In this document: one piece after another, positions 35,185-47,642 of the stretch
How the letters are laid out: the number at the start of each line of letters is the position of its first letter
Position numbering within the stretch: the first letter of the stretch is position 1
NCBI GenBank assembly: GCA_035235625.1
Contig: CP141143.1
Location: 24,349,092-24,413,091, forward strand
Direction: 5' to 3'
Source of the DNA: Saururus chinensis
Taxonomy: Eukaryota; Streptophyta; Magnoliopsida; Piperales; Saururaceae
DNA length: 64,000 nt
The notes under the pieces: generated by a model
What the model was told of the DNA's origin: nothing
Databases searched by the model: none
The model's input: only the letters and a program-made list of their open reading frames with translations
Made by a program: the position numbers and the translations under genes

Positions 35185-35440
35185 GGATGTGATATGAATG
35201 CATAATTAGAAATTGTGTGGTCGAGACACTATTATGCAGGTCTATGTGATATGAATGCATAATCAGAAATTGTGTGGTTGAGACACTATTATGTAGGTCT
35301 ATGTGATATGAATGCTTAATTAGAAATTGTGTGGTTGAGACACTATTATGCAAGTTTATGTGATATGATTACATAATTAGAAATTATGTGGTTGAGACAC
35401 TATTATGCAGGTTTATGTGATATGAATGCATGATTAAAAA
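35185..35440. repeat. 57-bp minisatellite in the solo LTR
   Basis: About four and a half units, each with TGTGATATGAATGCATAAT and GACACTATTATGCAGG. It is homologous to the array at 17783-18035, so the array is ancestral to both LTR copies. Confidence 0.9.
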
Positions 35441-38400
35441 GTGGTATAACATGTAGATTTTAGATTTGAATTACTACATTGCCATGACGTCGTGTCTTTT
35501 GATTATTATAGTTGAATTCAAAGTCCATTAGTGAGTTTTTATATTCACCCCACGTTCGCTGTGTTTTTTGTTTTGGGGCTACATGGTGTGACATGTAGTC
35601 GGGCAGGATCCTCTGTATGAGGAACAGATGAGGAGAGCTTGGGACTAGGCTTGGAGACCACTAGACTACATGTTTTTCTAATTATTTTGTTATGATGTTA
35701 GAATACATTATGGAGTGACCCTCGTTTCAGACTTGTGATATATTATGTCTTTATATTTGTTTGAGACCCTATTTGAGCTAAGTGTGTTGACTTCGAATTT
35801 TTAGTTTGTGGGTTTAAGACTTGTGGTTTAATTTAAAGTTAAACTCCTCTTTTGCTCTACTTATTTTCTCTTGCTCAAATTAGTGTGTAACTCCGTTAAT
35901 TAGATCACCCGTAGGTAGGGCATAAGTCTTCCGCTATTTCTTTAACCGTTAATCAATACCGTCGATCCCGTACGCTGGACCGGCCCTTAGACCGGGTTCA
36001 GCTTGAGTCGGGCAATGCCGGAGTGTGACACTTTGCCCTTCTCCTCTGTGCCTTCAACTTTTGTTGTTACACTACATTCACATTTGCAACTCCTGCCATC
36101 AACCATTGTGAGCCTCCTACTCCACTCATCTTCTGGCCTTGCGCCTATTGCTCATATCTCTGTTTGTTCTTCCTATAACACCCAAATTTTTCTCAAAACA
36201 AAATTTCAGAAATTTGTACCATTGACAGGTCCCCGATGTATCGATGAGCATGTCGGTGAAGGGTGTAGTCTACTATTGGCAACTTACCAACATGCTGTTG
36301 AGTGCATCAGTGAAACCAATAGAGTTTGTTACAATAAGAACGTGGTTGGTTGCACAATTATGATACTAAAGAAGTTGTTATACCCCTTAAAAGGGCAAAG
36401 AGCATAGAATTTTGGATACTTTGCGATCAAGATATAGAGTCCAAGAAGGAGCAAGTGACCCTTTATCAAGTGCATGAGAGCTATATTACACAGTGGAATA
36501 TCAATGTGCTAGTGAGAGGGAAAAGTGGGAGACAGAAGAAGTTCTCCAATGGTTTGGAGGTCGAATAGGACAATCTCAAATACATTTCTATCCTTTTAAA
36601 GTAATAAAATGTACTTACTTCTTATGAAATTTGACCATGAGAAGTAAATTATGAATAAGTGGAGATTCTTTAAACTTTTATAAGTTATGTAAAGTTATTT
36701 TCTTGAGAATTTCTAGTTAGTGTTGGCTTATACCTACTGAAATTCATGATTTATCTTGTCTTGATTAATTTGGAAATTATTGGACCATTGTGGTGGCTGA
36801 TTCAATCTTATGTTAACTCATTTACATCACCACCAATATGTTGGTGAGGTGTCGATGATTTGAGAAGACATACAATTCTCTCCACCAATGTGCCAAAGGC
36901 ATGTCATTGCACCAAATGATGGTCATCATCAAAGGGGTCTATGTGTTGATGACCATGTTAGTGCCTAAGTTAAAAGTAAGCCTTCCCACTAACGGTAAGA
37001 ACCGGCATGTCGATGATTCAATTGATGACACTTTAGTTTATGTTTTTAAAGTGAGGTTTTTATCAATTTTTTTACTGCTGAGAAGGAGTATATTGGTATA
37101 GTTTACTTGATAATTAATGTAAGTAATTATTGAAACACATGATAAAATGTGTGTAATTAAAGGGATATGTAAACCCTAGGTTCAGGCATATCAAAAGTGT
37201 AGATACCTTAAGCATTGTGTATGACACTCATGAACATTAAGGCCTGGTGTCAATATGGGCTCCAAAAATGGATCCTTTTAGCCACACAGAGAAGAATATT
37301 CATAATATAAAAAATGATCATGGGTTTCTGGCTCCCCACGGCTTGAGAGTTTTCTGTTTGTACATCCTCTCCCCAAGGCTTGGGACTTTGTTCGAATGGG
37401 TTATATATTTAAGGAGATATAACTCTAGCACAGTACAACAAAGGAGTTTTCGATAATCATAGAAAGCTGAAAATTTCAACCCCTTGGGTCAATAAGCCCT
37501 TGTGGACGTCTTAGCTTCATGAAGTGGATGAAGTAAGCTATAGTGTTTAGTAAGAGTTTGAAGCTACTTCATGGAGTGGTACATACTTCAAGGAGTCATA
37601 GAGTTCTCCTTGATGTTGCAACAAACTATTAGATTTGTCAATTCCAACCTAATTTTTGGTTTTGGGTGAATAAATATATGTATATGTACATTAAATAAAT
37701 ATCTTATTGATGTAAATCTTATTGGAGGTTCTAATTAATATAACTTTGTATGTGTGTATATATATATTATTTTATTTTATCGCAATGTGTATATTCAATA
37801 TACTCAATATCTTTGTGGTGTAGGTTTTGTGTTCCCGGTAGAAGGCATTGACAACTTTGGGGTTGGGAAGGATGTAGAAGCGTAGCTGCTAATTTTATAG
37901 GTTTCTTTCTTATCCTAATTAGCATAGTGAATATAAGCATGTGTATAAAATCAATAGTTTTATAAGAATTTTATATATTTTGTGATAAAAGTTTAGTGTG
38001 TTACGTAGAACTCTTTGAGACAAACATAACAAGCTTTAGAACGCCTAAATAGCACATAAGGGTTGTAAGTTATGGCCTACGAAAGTATGCCACATACGCG
38101 GAATTTACTTGAAAAGTACGGGATAACCTACCTATGTGGATTTAGTTTTATATGGCTTGTCGATGTGAGCTCAAAGGTACTAAGAACACGTGATTCTGAG
38201 TTTGGTGTAGGGAGATACACTCATTTCAATTTTTGAATTTAGGTTTTTAAATAAAGACAAAAGAGAAAAAGAAACAATTTTTTTTTGGTCAACCGCATTC
38301 GACCGTGCTACACATTGTACTTCATGCATGGGCCGGTGCCCGGCCCACATGATGAGCAGAGCCAGCTCATCAGGCTCACGCAGCACTCATGGGGGTGGGG

Positions 38401-38493
38401 TGGCACACTATGCATGCCACACACTGAGGGACCCCGGCTGCACACAGTGCGTGTTCTGCATGCAATGTGGCACACAGAATTTCCTTAGGCACT

Positions 38494-38500
38494 TATAAAA
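38494..38500 (+). promoter_or_regulatory. TATA box of repeat B
   Basis: CTTATAAAAGG follows a GC-rich block at about 38285-38480 that is homologous to the one in repeat A. Confidence 0.5.
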
Positions 38501-40055
38501 GGTACGAGGCTCATCTATTTTCTAGTTTTTCCACTCCCACACTCATTAAACCTCATTTTACAATTTCCAAGTCGTTAAGTCTAATTTAGGTTGTTCAAGA
38601 GGCATTTCCACCTAAATTGAACATACTCTATGCGATGGGAGGTTGTTTTACGAATTTGACAACTCTAGAAGGGCAGAATTCGTTGTCCAAGTAAGAAGTG
38701 TCATGTTCCTCACCTTCGAATTCGCGAAGACGATTAGGTAGGATTTTTTATCCTCTTTCAAGACATAAATGCTTACATAGGCTATCGTATGAGCTGAATA
38801 TATATAATTCTAGTTAAGTACTTGATTGGTTTCCATGTATGTTTTAAGATTGCCTCATATATTTGTTTTATTGAATGTTAATCTCTTGAAGTAAATTATG
38901 AATTATGCTATCTGATATATGTTATGTAGAGAAAATCTAGCGTCACCATTATTTTAATTATACATGAGTATAGTAGGATTGAAAAACGATTTTATAGAAT
39001 TATTGTTTTGCTAAAAGGAATTGAAAAATGCATACAATCATGTCGATCGAGTTTTTGGGATGAGATAGAGAAGGGGTAACTGTTTCGTTAGAACAAGTGA
39101 TCATCCATATCTTTATAATTTTTATCAGTAACACGGATATGACTTTAGAGGAAAGGCTAGGATTTTTGATTGAAAAATAAAATTCCTATTTTGAGTTGGG
39201 GAATTTAAGAGTTATTTGATTTTCTGGAGCTTTAAATTGGTAGACGTATTGATAGAGCTCCGTGAATAGAAGTGTACACACATATTAACCTGATTAGCCC
39301 CTAACGAAGGGCAAGAAGTGTGGTTGGCCCCTAACGAAGTGTATGAATATTTAAAAAGGCTATGTGCGCTAGGGTAGAGAGTATCATAGGAAGACTATTT
39401 ACTCTCTTGATCCCGATGCCCTATGAGCACAAGTGTCTCTTCTCTCTACAAGCACAAAGTATTTTATGAATAACCTGTAGAAGAGTAGAGGTGGCTGCTT
39501 TGTACCCGCGGCAGACTCCTTAGGATGTAATAGGTATCTGGATTGAGAGCTTACAAACCCTAGTTGTATCTTCGATACACATGAAGAAGCTCTAGGGGAG
39601 GTTTTGGGTGAGAGACCCACACTAGTTTTCGGAAAGTATTATCTGTTTGCCTAATTGTGTGATTTGAAAATTATTGTATATTAAATTTATGTTTAATAGA
39701 AGAAATACTCGTACGGAGTATTCGAAAATATTCACCACCTCCCAAACCTTGCAAGACTCAGTGAGGATTAGATTGCGGATAGAAATGACTTTTGAGAAGA
39801 CATTTTTTTTAGTGTCAAGAAGTGACTAAGGATCTACGACTGTACCAGTAGGCCCTAAGTACTTTTTTACTTTTGTTGGCCTTGAGAAGACTTGTTTATA
39901 TTTTTACTTGTGTGTATATACACAAAGAGTGTATTTTTTGGAAATGAACTATATTATATTATGTTTATGACAATATGTCTCTAGGTCGCTGTGCAGGCAA
40001 ACTCTTATTAAAGTCCTAATTTTCTTTGCATTTGAAAAAAATTTGGGTCGTGACA

Positions 40056-40969
40056 ATGTGAAAGTACCAATTTTTTTTACTTGTTGTTAGAATGATGTAA
40101 TGCCATTCAAGTGTCTAACTCTTGGATCATGTGTTCATTTTAATATGCTTTAGATAATTAGATATATATCTATTATGATATCTACAAATTACATAAATGT
40201 AACATACTCTCAAGATCTCTTTTTTTTATCTCCACTTTTACTTCATTGTGTACCATCCTTGTAAGTTCTAATAAAAATTACATAAAAGAGTTTTGAATTG
40301 GTTCAAGCCTCAAGGAAATTTACTGGAGATCAATAAGGTCACAACTAGACTAATCGGGCTTGATAACTAGTCGATGACCATCTTACATGGGGCTCCTAAC
40401 ATGGTATATTACCAAGCTGCCCCATGTAGCATGGTTACGGGTGTTGGTCAATAAATTTTTTTTGAATCAATTCATGTTTTGTTATATCAGACAATATGAC
40501 AAACTCAGGCAAAAGACCATGGCTATTCAGAACCCGATTTCTTCCTATGTCCCCCAACGAAAGTGAAAAAATGTCTCTTTTTTTTACTTCATTCCCCACG
40601 TTTCCTCAATTACTTTTCTCCTATTTCATCTAATACATGAACCTCACCCCCTTCTCCAAAACAACATTTTTTAACGCCGACGACAACTCCAGTGACATCT
40701 TTTCCCCTCCTTTTTATTCCTTTTAGATTTTGATGTAACCACTAGCCAGCTTGATGGTTGCAGCTAACCTAGCAGCTAGCTGGCTGAGGAGCTCTAGTTG
40801 CACCAGTCTATGCTTGAGGTCGTTTCTAGCTGCAAGCTTTGCTCAGCGGCTAGTTTCTGGCCATGGGCTCTACTCATGGCTAATTTCATGTTATGGAGCA
40901 GATTGGCCATGGTCTTTGCTCCAGCAAGGGGGCCATGGCTGCCATGCACACACTGAGCCTAGCTATAAC
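40056..40969. other. Unassigned DNA between repeat B and the copia element
   Basis: No gene recognised. The segment 40740-40960 has repeated AGCTAGCTGGC and GCCATGG words and an 82-codon plus-strand frame (40751-40999) that runs into the copia LTR, so it is not credible as a gene. Confidence 0.4.
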
Positions 40970-41347
40970 TGTTGGGCTTTGTTTTGTAATAAAACATAAA
41001 GTGGCCCAACTGTCTCAATTGACATTGTTTTGAGCTTTTAAAACTTTCTAGGCAATGGGCCTAAGTCAGAATACCCATTAAGTTGTGGTTTCAAGTGGCA
41101 AATCTAAACCATTGGATGACCTATGGATAGATGATCAGGATTCTAGGGTTCTTAACAGTGGTGTCCTGGTTTAGTTATAAATACACCATTAGCCATCCTA
41201 ATTTGGTGTCTTAAGTGAGATTACTCTCAGCCAAGTCCTAAACCAAAAATACAAATACTATTGTGATTTTGAAGACGATTAGCAGAAGATCAAGCTTTGT
41301 TGATTCTAATGGCTACAGGTATGCCTAAACTTTTGAATTAAGTTCTA
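40970..41347 (+). repeat. 5' LTR of the copia element
   Basis: 378 bp, with a TATAAATA promoter word at 41176-41183. It aligns end to end with 47643-48020. Confidence 0.95.
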
Positions 41348-41352
41348 GTAAT

Positions 41353-41364
41353 TGGTATCAGAGC
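41353..41364 (+). other. Primer-binding site (initiator Met tRNA type)
   Basis: TGGTATCAGAGC lies five bases after the LTR. This is the usual plant copia site complementary to the 3' end of initiator methionine tRNA. Confidence 0.92.
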
Positions 41365-43170
41365 TAGTTTATATTATTGCATTGAACAAAAATTTTGGCC
41401 AATAGAAATTTTTTTTTGCTCACGGTCGTTGTAATTTTTATGCTCCTGTAGCAATTTTTGGTTTACTGTAGCAATAATGTATGCACGGCTGCCGGACAGC
41501 CACCAGAAGTAGGCCAGAGCAGACGCACTGGCTAGAGCCGCCACCGCTACGCCGGCCCTCCAGATTCACACACAGCTCGGCAGCGCCATAAAAATTTGAT
41601 TTTTTTTATGTCTGTGTGAGTGCCGGCTTCGTGTTTTCACGCCACCGTAGATCTCTGGTTGTTGCCCTGCTTCCAATCCTGCCTGACGCTAGCCACCATC
41701 GCCTCCTCATCGTGTCTAGGTGCTGGCCGGCCCACCGCTGCATATAAATTGTGTTTTCCAGCTGCTTCCACTGTCTTGATTTAAATCTACCGCCGGCATT
41801 TGTTGTCATTATTGATCGGGACCAAATCTGGAACCTTCGCTGTCGGGCGAAACTTTTCTGGCCCCCTGCACTGCTGGCAGGCCTCACTCGCAGTCGCTGG
41901 GATTTTTTTATCTCACTGTGCATATTTTGAATCGCCACTACTAGCCTCAGCGCTCCATTTTTGTGGCCGGATCTGACATCGCCGTCGCTAGACGGAAATT
42001 TTCCCGACCTTCCAGGCTGTGGCAGGTTTTGTCAGATAGTGGCGGGCTTTGTGATGGCGGATGTGTTTTGGTATCGAGAGGTTGAAGATGATCCTCAGAA
42101 ACGGGTTGCCTCGACCCACTTCTGCGGGTCGTTGCTGACTTGGCCCGAACCGGGTCTGGAGACCCGGTTTGGTCTATTCTGGGATTTTAAAAAAAAAAAA
42201 AAATTTCTTTCCTTTTCAGGATTTTTTTTATAATGATGATTGCATGTGGTATTATGAATGTGTTTTTTAATTATCATGATTAAGGCTTTATTAATGTTAT
42301 GGGCCTGTCAGGGGATTATATTGCAATCGTATGCTTATCAATTTTAAAAAAAGATTGTTGAGTGCACCACTTATGTATTTTTGAGAGAGAGTGTACATTA
42401 TACTTATTGTAAGCGACACAAAAATTTAAGGACCTTGTCTGGAGACGGATGCAGTCATGAAGAAATAATATATATATTTTTTCTATTTTAGGGACTTATA
42501 GCTTCCAACTTGTACAATTGTTTTTTAAAAAAAATGACTGTATAAGGACTTTGGACTATATTTTTAATTGTGGTGTGTGGTGATGGAACCCCTAGCCAAG
42601 TCCCAAAAGCTTGATGACAAAATTGACATTAATGCCCTAGTCAATTTTGTATATAGCTATTTTTATGTTTGTTTGATAATTAATTGCATTCAGTTTGTTA
42701 TTTGAAAAGGTGAATAGCACAAATTTAGTTCCCATGTCCATTGAGATGATTTAGGAATGACCAAAGCATCCTAAGTTATTCGTCAATGTGTGCATCATAT
42801 AGAATGTTACCATGGGGTACATCGATTCACATACATAAAAATATTGTGCTATCATCAAATTCTGATTATATGACAAAGACTATCATCCAGCCCCAAAGGG
42901 AGGTGGTTGTTAGCATTACATAGTTAGGATAGGGTGGAGGGTTATATATTTTAACATGGGTGAATCCCTATGCCTAAAGGTGTGAGATTTTCCTGTAATG
43001 TTTTATGTATAACCCACTAGCCTTATCAAAAGACAAAATAAACTTTTGTTTCTATACGGCTTAGTAAATTTGATGCAGATTGCAACCTTTGCCCAAAGGG
43101 AGGTTTACAATTTTATTACATGATTTTAGCATTGGCTATTTCATATATGTTATTGTTTCTTGCCCTCTTT
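41365..43170 (+). other. Long untranslated leader of the copia element
   Basis: About 1.8 kb between primer site and gag with no retroelement domain. The segment 41470-42150 is richer in G and C than its surroundings. Open frames there (minus 41606-41938, plus 41961-42233) are short, overlap nothing known and look like chance frames. Confidence 0.6.
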
Positions 43171-44020
43171 AATGTTTGCATGTGTTTATTCTTTTATTGC
43201 AGCTTATCCATCTTTTATTTATGACCCTAATCAGCACCTTCCATTATTGTCTAGGGACAATTTTATGGATTGGAAGGAAAAAAGTTATTTTATTGTTATT
43301 GTGCATGGACTTGGATTTGGCATTTCGTATGGATGCACCCACCACTCCTACAGAAAAAAGTACACCAAGTGAGGTAGCATCTTTTGAAAAGTGGGAGTGG
43401 TCTAACCGGTTAAGCATGATGCTCATGAGGTCTCACATCAATAAAAGCATTAGGGGATCCATCCCAAAATGCACTATAGTCTAAGAACTTTTGAAAGCTA
43501 TTGAAGTTCAATTCAAGAGTTCTGATAAAGCCTTGGCCAGCACCTTGATGTCCAAGTTGTCATTGATGAGGCTAACAGATGACAAAGGGGTGAGAGAGCA
43601 TATCATGCAGATGTGTGATATTGCTAATCAGTTAAACAACATGAACATAAAGATTGATGATACTTTTTTGGTCCACTTTATTCTGAACTCCCTGTTTGCA
43701 CAATATGGGACATTCAAGATCTCTTATAACACACATAACACTCAGTGGTCAGTTAATGACCTTCTGAGTATGTGTGTTCAGGAAGATGGGAGACTTAAGC
43801 AAGAGAAGCTAGAAAGTGCCCATCTAGTTTCTCATAAAGGACAAAAGAAGGGTAATCATGGTGCTTCAAAGAAAAAAGCTGATAAAGGTGTGCCAATGAA
43901 GTCTACTGGTGTCACAAAGGAAACCAAATACTTTTTCTGTAAGAAAAAAGGACACATGAAGAAAGATTGCCCTAAGTATCAAAGTGGCTTGCCAAGAAAG
44001 GAGGTAATTTCATGTCTTTA
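43170..44020 (+). pseudogene. copia gag (fossil)
   Basis: Plus-strand translations resemble the plant copia gag region (UBN2-type), including NWMDWKE-like and VREHIMQMCDIANQLNN stretches. Near 43940-43975 is a nucleocapsid zinc-knuckle-like region with KKKGHMKKDCPKY. Broken. Confidence 0.85.
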
Positions 44021-45330
44021 GTGTGTTATGAATCTAATTATGTTGATTCTCATCATAATAACACATGGTGGATTGACTCTGGTTCTACAATCCATGTTTC
44101 TACTGTCATGCAGGGGTTTCTTAATCTAAGGAAACTAAATGATGGGGAGCACAACATCTATTCTGGAAATAAGATGTGCTCGAAGGATGAAGGTGTGGGG
44201 ACATATAGACTTGTTCTCCATACAGGATACACCTTAGATTTAGAAAAAGCTTTCTATATTCCAAGTTTTTCTAAAAACTTAATTTATGTATCAAGACTAG
44301 TGCCTCATGGCTTTAATTTTTAGTTTATAAATTTCTCATTTCTGATTATTAAAGATTCAATCACCATTGGTTCTGGTTCTTTGATTGATGGATTATATTG
44401 TCTCTCTTTGCATATTTTCTTTGAACAATCTATGATGTTTGTGCAAAAAAGTGTTATTAAAAAGAACTCCTCTATGTTATGGCACAGGCAGTTGGGGCAT
44501 ATCTCCATTGACCGCTTAAAGAGATTAGTAAGAGAAGGAGTTTTAAAACCTTTTGACTTTACTGATCTTGAGACATGTTTAGACTGCATAAAGGGAAAGC
44601 ATACTAACAAGTCTTCTAAAGGTGCTAAGAGGCATGATGAGAAATTAGGAATCGTACACACTGATATCTGTGGACCGTTTAGTACTTCCTGTCTGAATGG
44701 TCAAAGGTATTTCATTACCTTTATAAATGATCATACCCGATACATGTATATTTATCTCTTAAATGGAAAGTCTGAAGCATTTGATGCTTTTAATACTTAT
44801 AAGGCAGAGGTAGAGAAACAATCTAGATTTAGTATCAAAATTATTAGATCAGACAGAGGAGGGGAATACTATGGCAGGTACATAGAGATTGGACAAAAAC
44901 CTGGACCATTTGTGCAGTTCCTGAAGGAAAATAGTATTGTTGCACAATACACAATACCAGGCACACCACAACAAAAATGGTGTTACTGAAAGAAGAAACT
45001 GCACTTTGATGGATATGGCGAGGAGTATGATCAGTAACTCCTCTCTTCCTCTCAATATGTGGAGTGAAGCCTTAAAGACAGTCGTGTACATTTTAAATCG
45101 AGTTTCATCTAAAGTTGTTCCTAAAACACCCTTTGAGCTATGGAATGGATGGAAACATAGTTTAGATCATGTACACATCTGGGGTTGTCCTATTGAGGTT
45201 AGGGTGTACAATCCACTTGAGAAGAATCTTGACCCTAAAATTGTCAGTAGATTTTCATTAGCTATGCAGAAAGGTCTAAGGGTTATAGGTTTTATTGTCC
45301 ATCTCACACCCCTACAGTAGTCGAAGCACG
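44020..45330 (+). pseudogene. copia protease and integrase (fossil)
   Basis: A protease-type WWIDSGSTIHVS stretch is at 44067-44102. The integrase follows, with the HRQLGHISIDRL zinc-finger region near 44480, GIVHTDICGPF near 44650 and the core RSDRGGEY near 44850. Broken. Confidence 0.9.
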
Positions 45331-45559
45331 GAATGCATGTTTTCTTGAGTAAGGCAACTTCAGTAGGAGTATTTCCCTTAAACACATTATATTTGAGGAA
45401 ATATAGGTTTCAGTTATTATACCCACATCCGGTGGAGGAACACATGCTGCATCACCAATGGTAATTCCAGAGCAGCCTCTCCTTCATTCACTATCCCCTC
45501 AGGAACAAGTTGCTGCAGTTCCTAATGCACAAGCACCTCTGCCTGTTGCTGAAATAGGA

Positions 45560-47211
45560 CTTCGAAGGTCCTCAAGAGTAAAGAAACCTACACTCCCTTC
45601 TGACTATGTTATATACCTCCAGGAGTCTGATGAGAATGTTGGACTCATTCAAGATCCTATTACATATTCACGGGCCATGTTTGGAGATAACTCTAGTAAA
45701 TGGTATGATGTAATGCGGGATGAGATGAAATTTATGGTTGATAATCAAGTCAGCAATCTCGTAGAGTTACCGCAGGGCACCAGGACTCTTGGCTGCAAAT
45801 GTGTCTATAAGACTAAATTAGATCTATCTGGTAACATTAGCAGATATAAGGCCCGACTTGTAACCAAAGGTTTTCTTCAGAAAGATGGTGTTGACTATAA
45901 TGAAACCTTCTCTCCAGTTTCTATGAAGGATTCATTAAGAGTTATTTTGGCCCTTGTAGCTCATTTTGACTTTGAGTTACATCAAATGGATGTCAAGACG
46001 GAGTTCTAGAATGGGGATCTTGAGGAGGAGGTATATATGATTCAGCCTGAAGGATTCACTTCAGATAAAGGAAGTCATTTGGTTTGTAGACTCAAGAAGT
46101 CAATATACGGACTGAAATAGGCCTCGTGATAGTGGTACTTGAAGTTCAACGATGTTATTACTTCATTTGGTTTTAAGGAGAACATTGTTAATCAATGCAT
46201 ATACCTTAAGGTTAGTGGGAGTCGTTACATATTTCTGGTCTTGTATGTTGATGATATTCTACTTGCAAGCAGTGACTTATGGATGTTTCACGGGACTAAG
46301 TAATTTCTTTCTCAGAACTTTGACATGAAAGATTTAGGAGAGGCATCCTGTGTCATAGGGATTGAGATCTATTGTGATAGATCCAGAAGTATCCTTGGGT
46401 TGTCTCAACAGGCCTATATCAAGAAAGTTCTGAAATGGTTTAACATGGAAAATTGCTCAACTAGTGCAGCTCCTATTGTGAAGGGTGAAAATTTTGGCTT
46501 GTTCTAGTGTCCAAAGAATTCTTTGGAGTTGGAAAGCATAAATGACATTCTTTATGCATCAATAGTTGGTAGTATGATATACTTGGAGGTCTGTACAATA
46601 CCTGATATTGCCTTTGCTATGGGAATGCTAGGTAGATACTAGAAAAATCTAGGGATGGATCATTGGAGAGCTGCAAAGAAGGTTATGAGGTATCTGCAAA
46701 GAACGAAGGATTACATGCTTACATATAGACATTTTGATCATTTGGAAGTGGTTGGATATACAGATGCAGACTTTACTGGTTGTGTTGACTCGAAAAAGTC
46801 GACATCGGGTTATATTTTCCTTTTGGCAGGCGGTGTTATCTCTTGGAAAAGTATTAAGAAAACCCTTACAGTGTCATCGAGTATGGAGGCAAAGTTTGTT
46901 GCTTGTTATGAGGGCACGTCACATGCTACTTGGCTGATAAACTTTGTCACAAGACTTACTATTATAGATTTCATATCTAGGCTGTTAAAGATGTTCTATG
47001 ATAATAGTGTTGTTGTGTTCTTCATGAAGAACAACAAGAGTGGAAGTCAGAGTAAGCACATCGACATCAAGTATCTTGTTATTCGGGATCATGTTAAAAA
47101 AGGGACAATTGTTATTGGGCATATAGGTACTGAGCTTATGGTTGTTGATCCAATGACTAAGGGCTCTGTGTTTAAGAGTCATGTGGGTCTTATTAGCTCA
47201 TCGTGCATTTG
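45560..47211 (+). pseudogene. copia reverse transcriptase and RNase H (fossil)
   Basis: RT is recognised from KARLVTKGF near 45850, SPVSMKDSLRVILALVAH near 45915, QMDVKTEF near 45990 and YVDDILLA near 46245. RNase H follows, with GYTDADFTGC near 46755, KKSTSGY near 46795 and SKHIDIKY near 47055. This order closes a copia pol. Broken. Confidence 0.92.
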
Positions 47212-47615
47212 ATTTTGCTTATGTACTTCTAGACTTTACTCATTTATCGTAACAGTTACAGATTCTTTTCTCATTGTGTCTCATTTTTCAGTGCACTTAA
47301 ATATGAGACAGTATTTGCAAAATGAATGAGAGCATGCCTTCACTCATAAATATATTTTGCCACATATAGCACTCAAACAGAATGAATTAGTTGCATCATG
47401 ATATATGGAAAGGAATGTTCTCCTCTAAGGACATAACCGCCTTGATTCATATAATTATGACATTTTGTAAGAGTATAAAGTTACCACATACAGTTCAAAG
47501 GGTATTATTTTTTCAAAAATTCTATGCGCATACGAAAGTCATTTTAAAGTCTCTCATTACCCACTTGATTATTTTTTTAACTAAAATATTTTTCTCAAAT
47601 TTAGTTTAATTGAGC

Positions 47616-47642
47616 CAAGTGGGAGAATGTCAAGTGGGAGAA
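47616..47642 (+). other. Polypurine tract, duplicated
   Basis: CAAGTGGGAGAATGT occurs twice in tandem (15-bp period), the second copy directly against the 3' LTR. Such a tract primes plus-strand DNA synthesis in LTR retroelements; two copies are unusual. Confidence 0.8.

Larger units (their letters stand above)
32883..36030 (+). mobile_element. Solo LTR of gypsy family 1, 3148 bp
   Basis: It begins TGTAAGGACTCTC and ends GAGTGTGACA, flanked by the 5-bp duplication CTTTG (32878-32882 and 36031-36035). The uninterrupted target can be read in repeat A near 26070-26076 (GCTCTTTGCCC), which confirms both ends. No internal region or second LTR is present, so the element has probably been reduced by recombination between its LTRs. 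The minus-strand gypsy element at 18613-24537 carries an LTR of the same family, so this is most likely a Tekay-like gypsy solo LTR. Confidence 0.92.
31368..40055 (+). mobile_element. Repeat B: longer copy of the very long LTR-like repeat
   Basis: It starts TGCATATTAATTTTTTTC like repeat A and follows it to about 38880. It then continues through LTR-like non-coding DNA to a plausible terminus GGGTCGTGACA at 40055. TG...CA limits and a TATAAAA promoter word at 38494-38500 suggest a solo LTR of over 5 kb once the inserted solo LTR is removed, long even for plant retroelements. No clean 5-bp target duplication was found, so the right end is uncertain. No coding domains are visible. The frames at 36003-36407 and 36350-36568 are conserved at DNA level with A but match nothing I know. 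Confidence 0.6.

Noticed and set aside
24538-40055. Repeats A and B as the two LTRs of one element enclosing the B3 gene
   Set aside because: No primer site follows A, no polypurine tract precedes B, the interior has no retroelement domain, and A stops well short of B's end. Independent insertions are more likely.
40751-40999. 82-codon plus frame before the copia element
   Set aside because: It runs into the 5' LTR and shows only simple repeated AGCTAGC/GCCATGG words.
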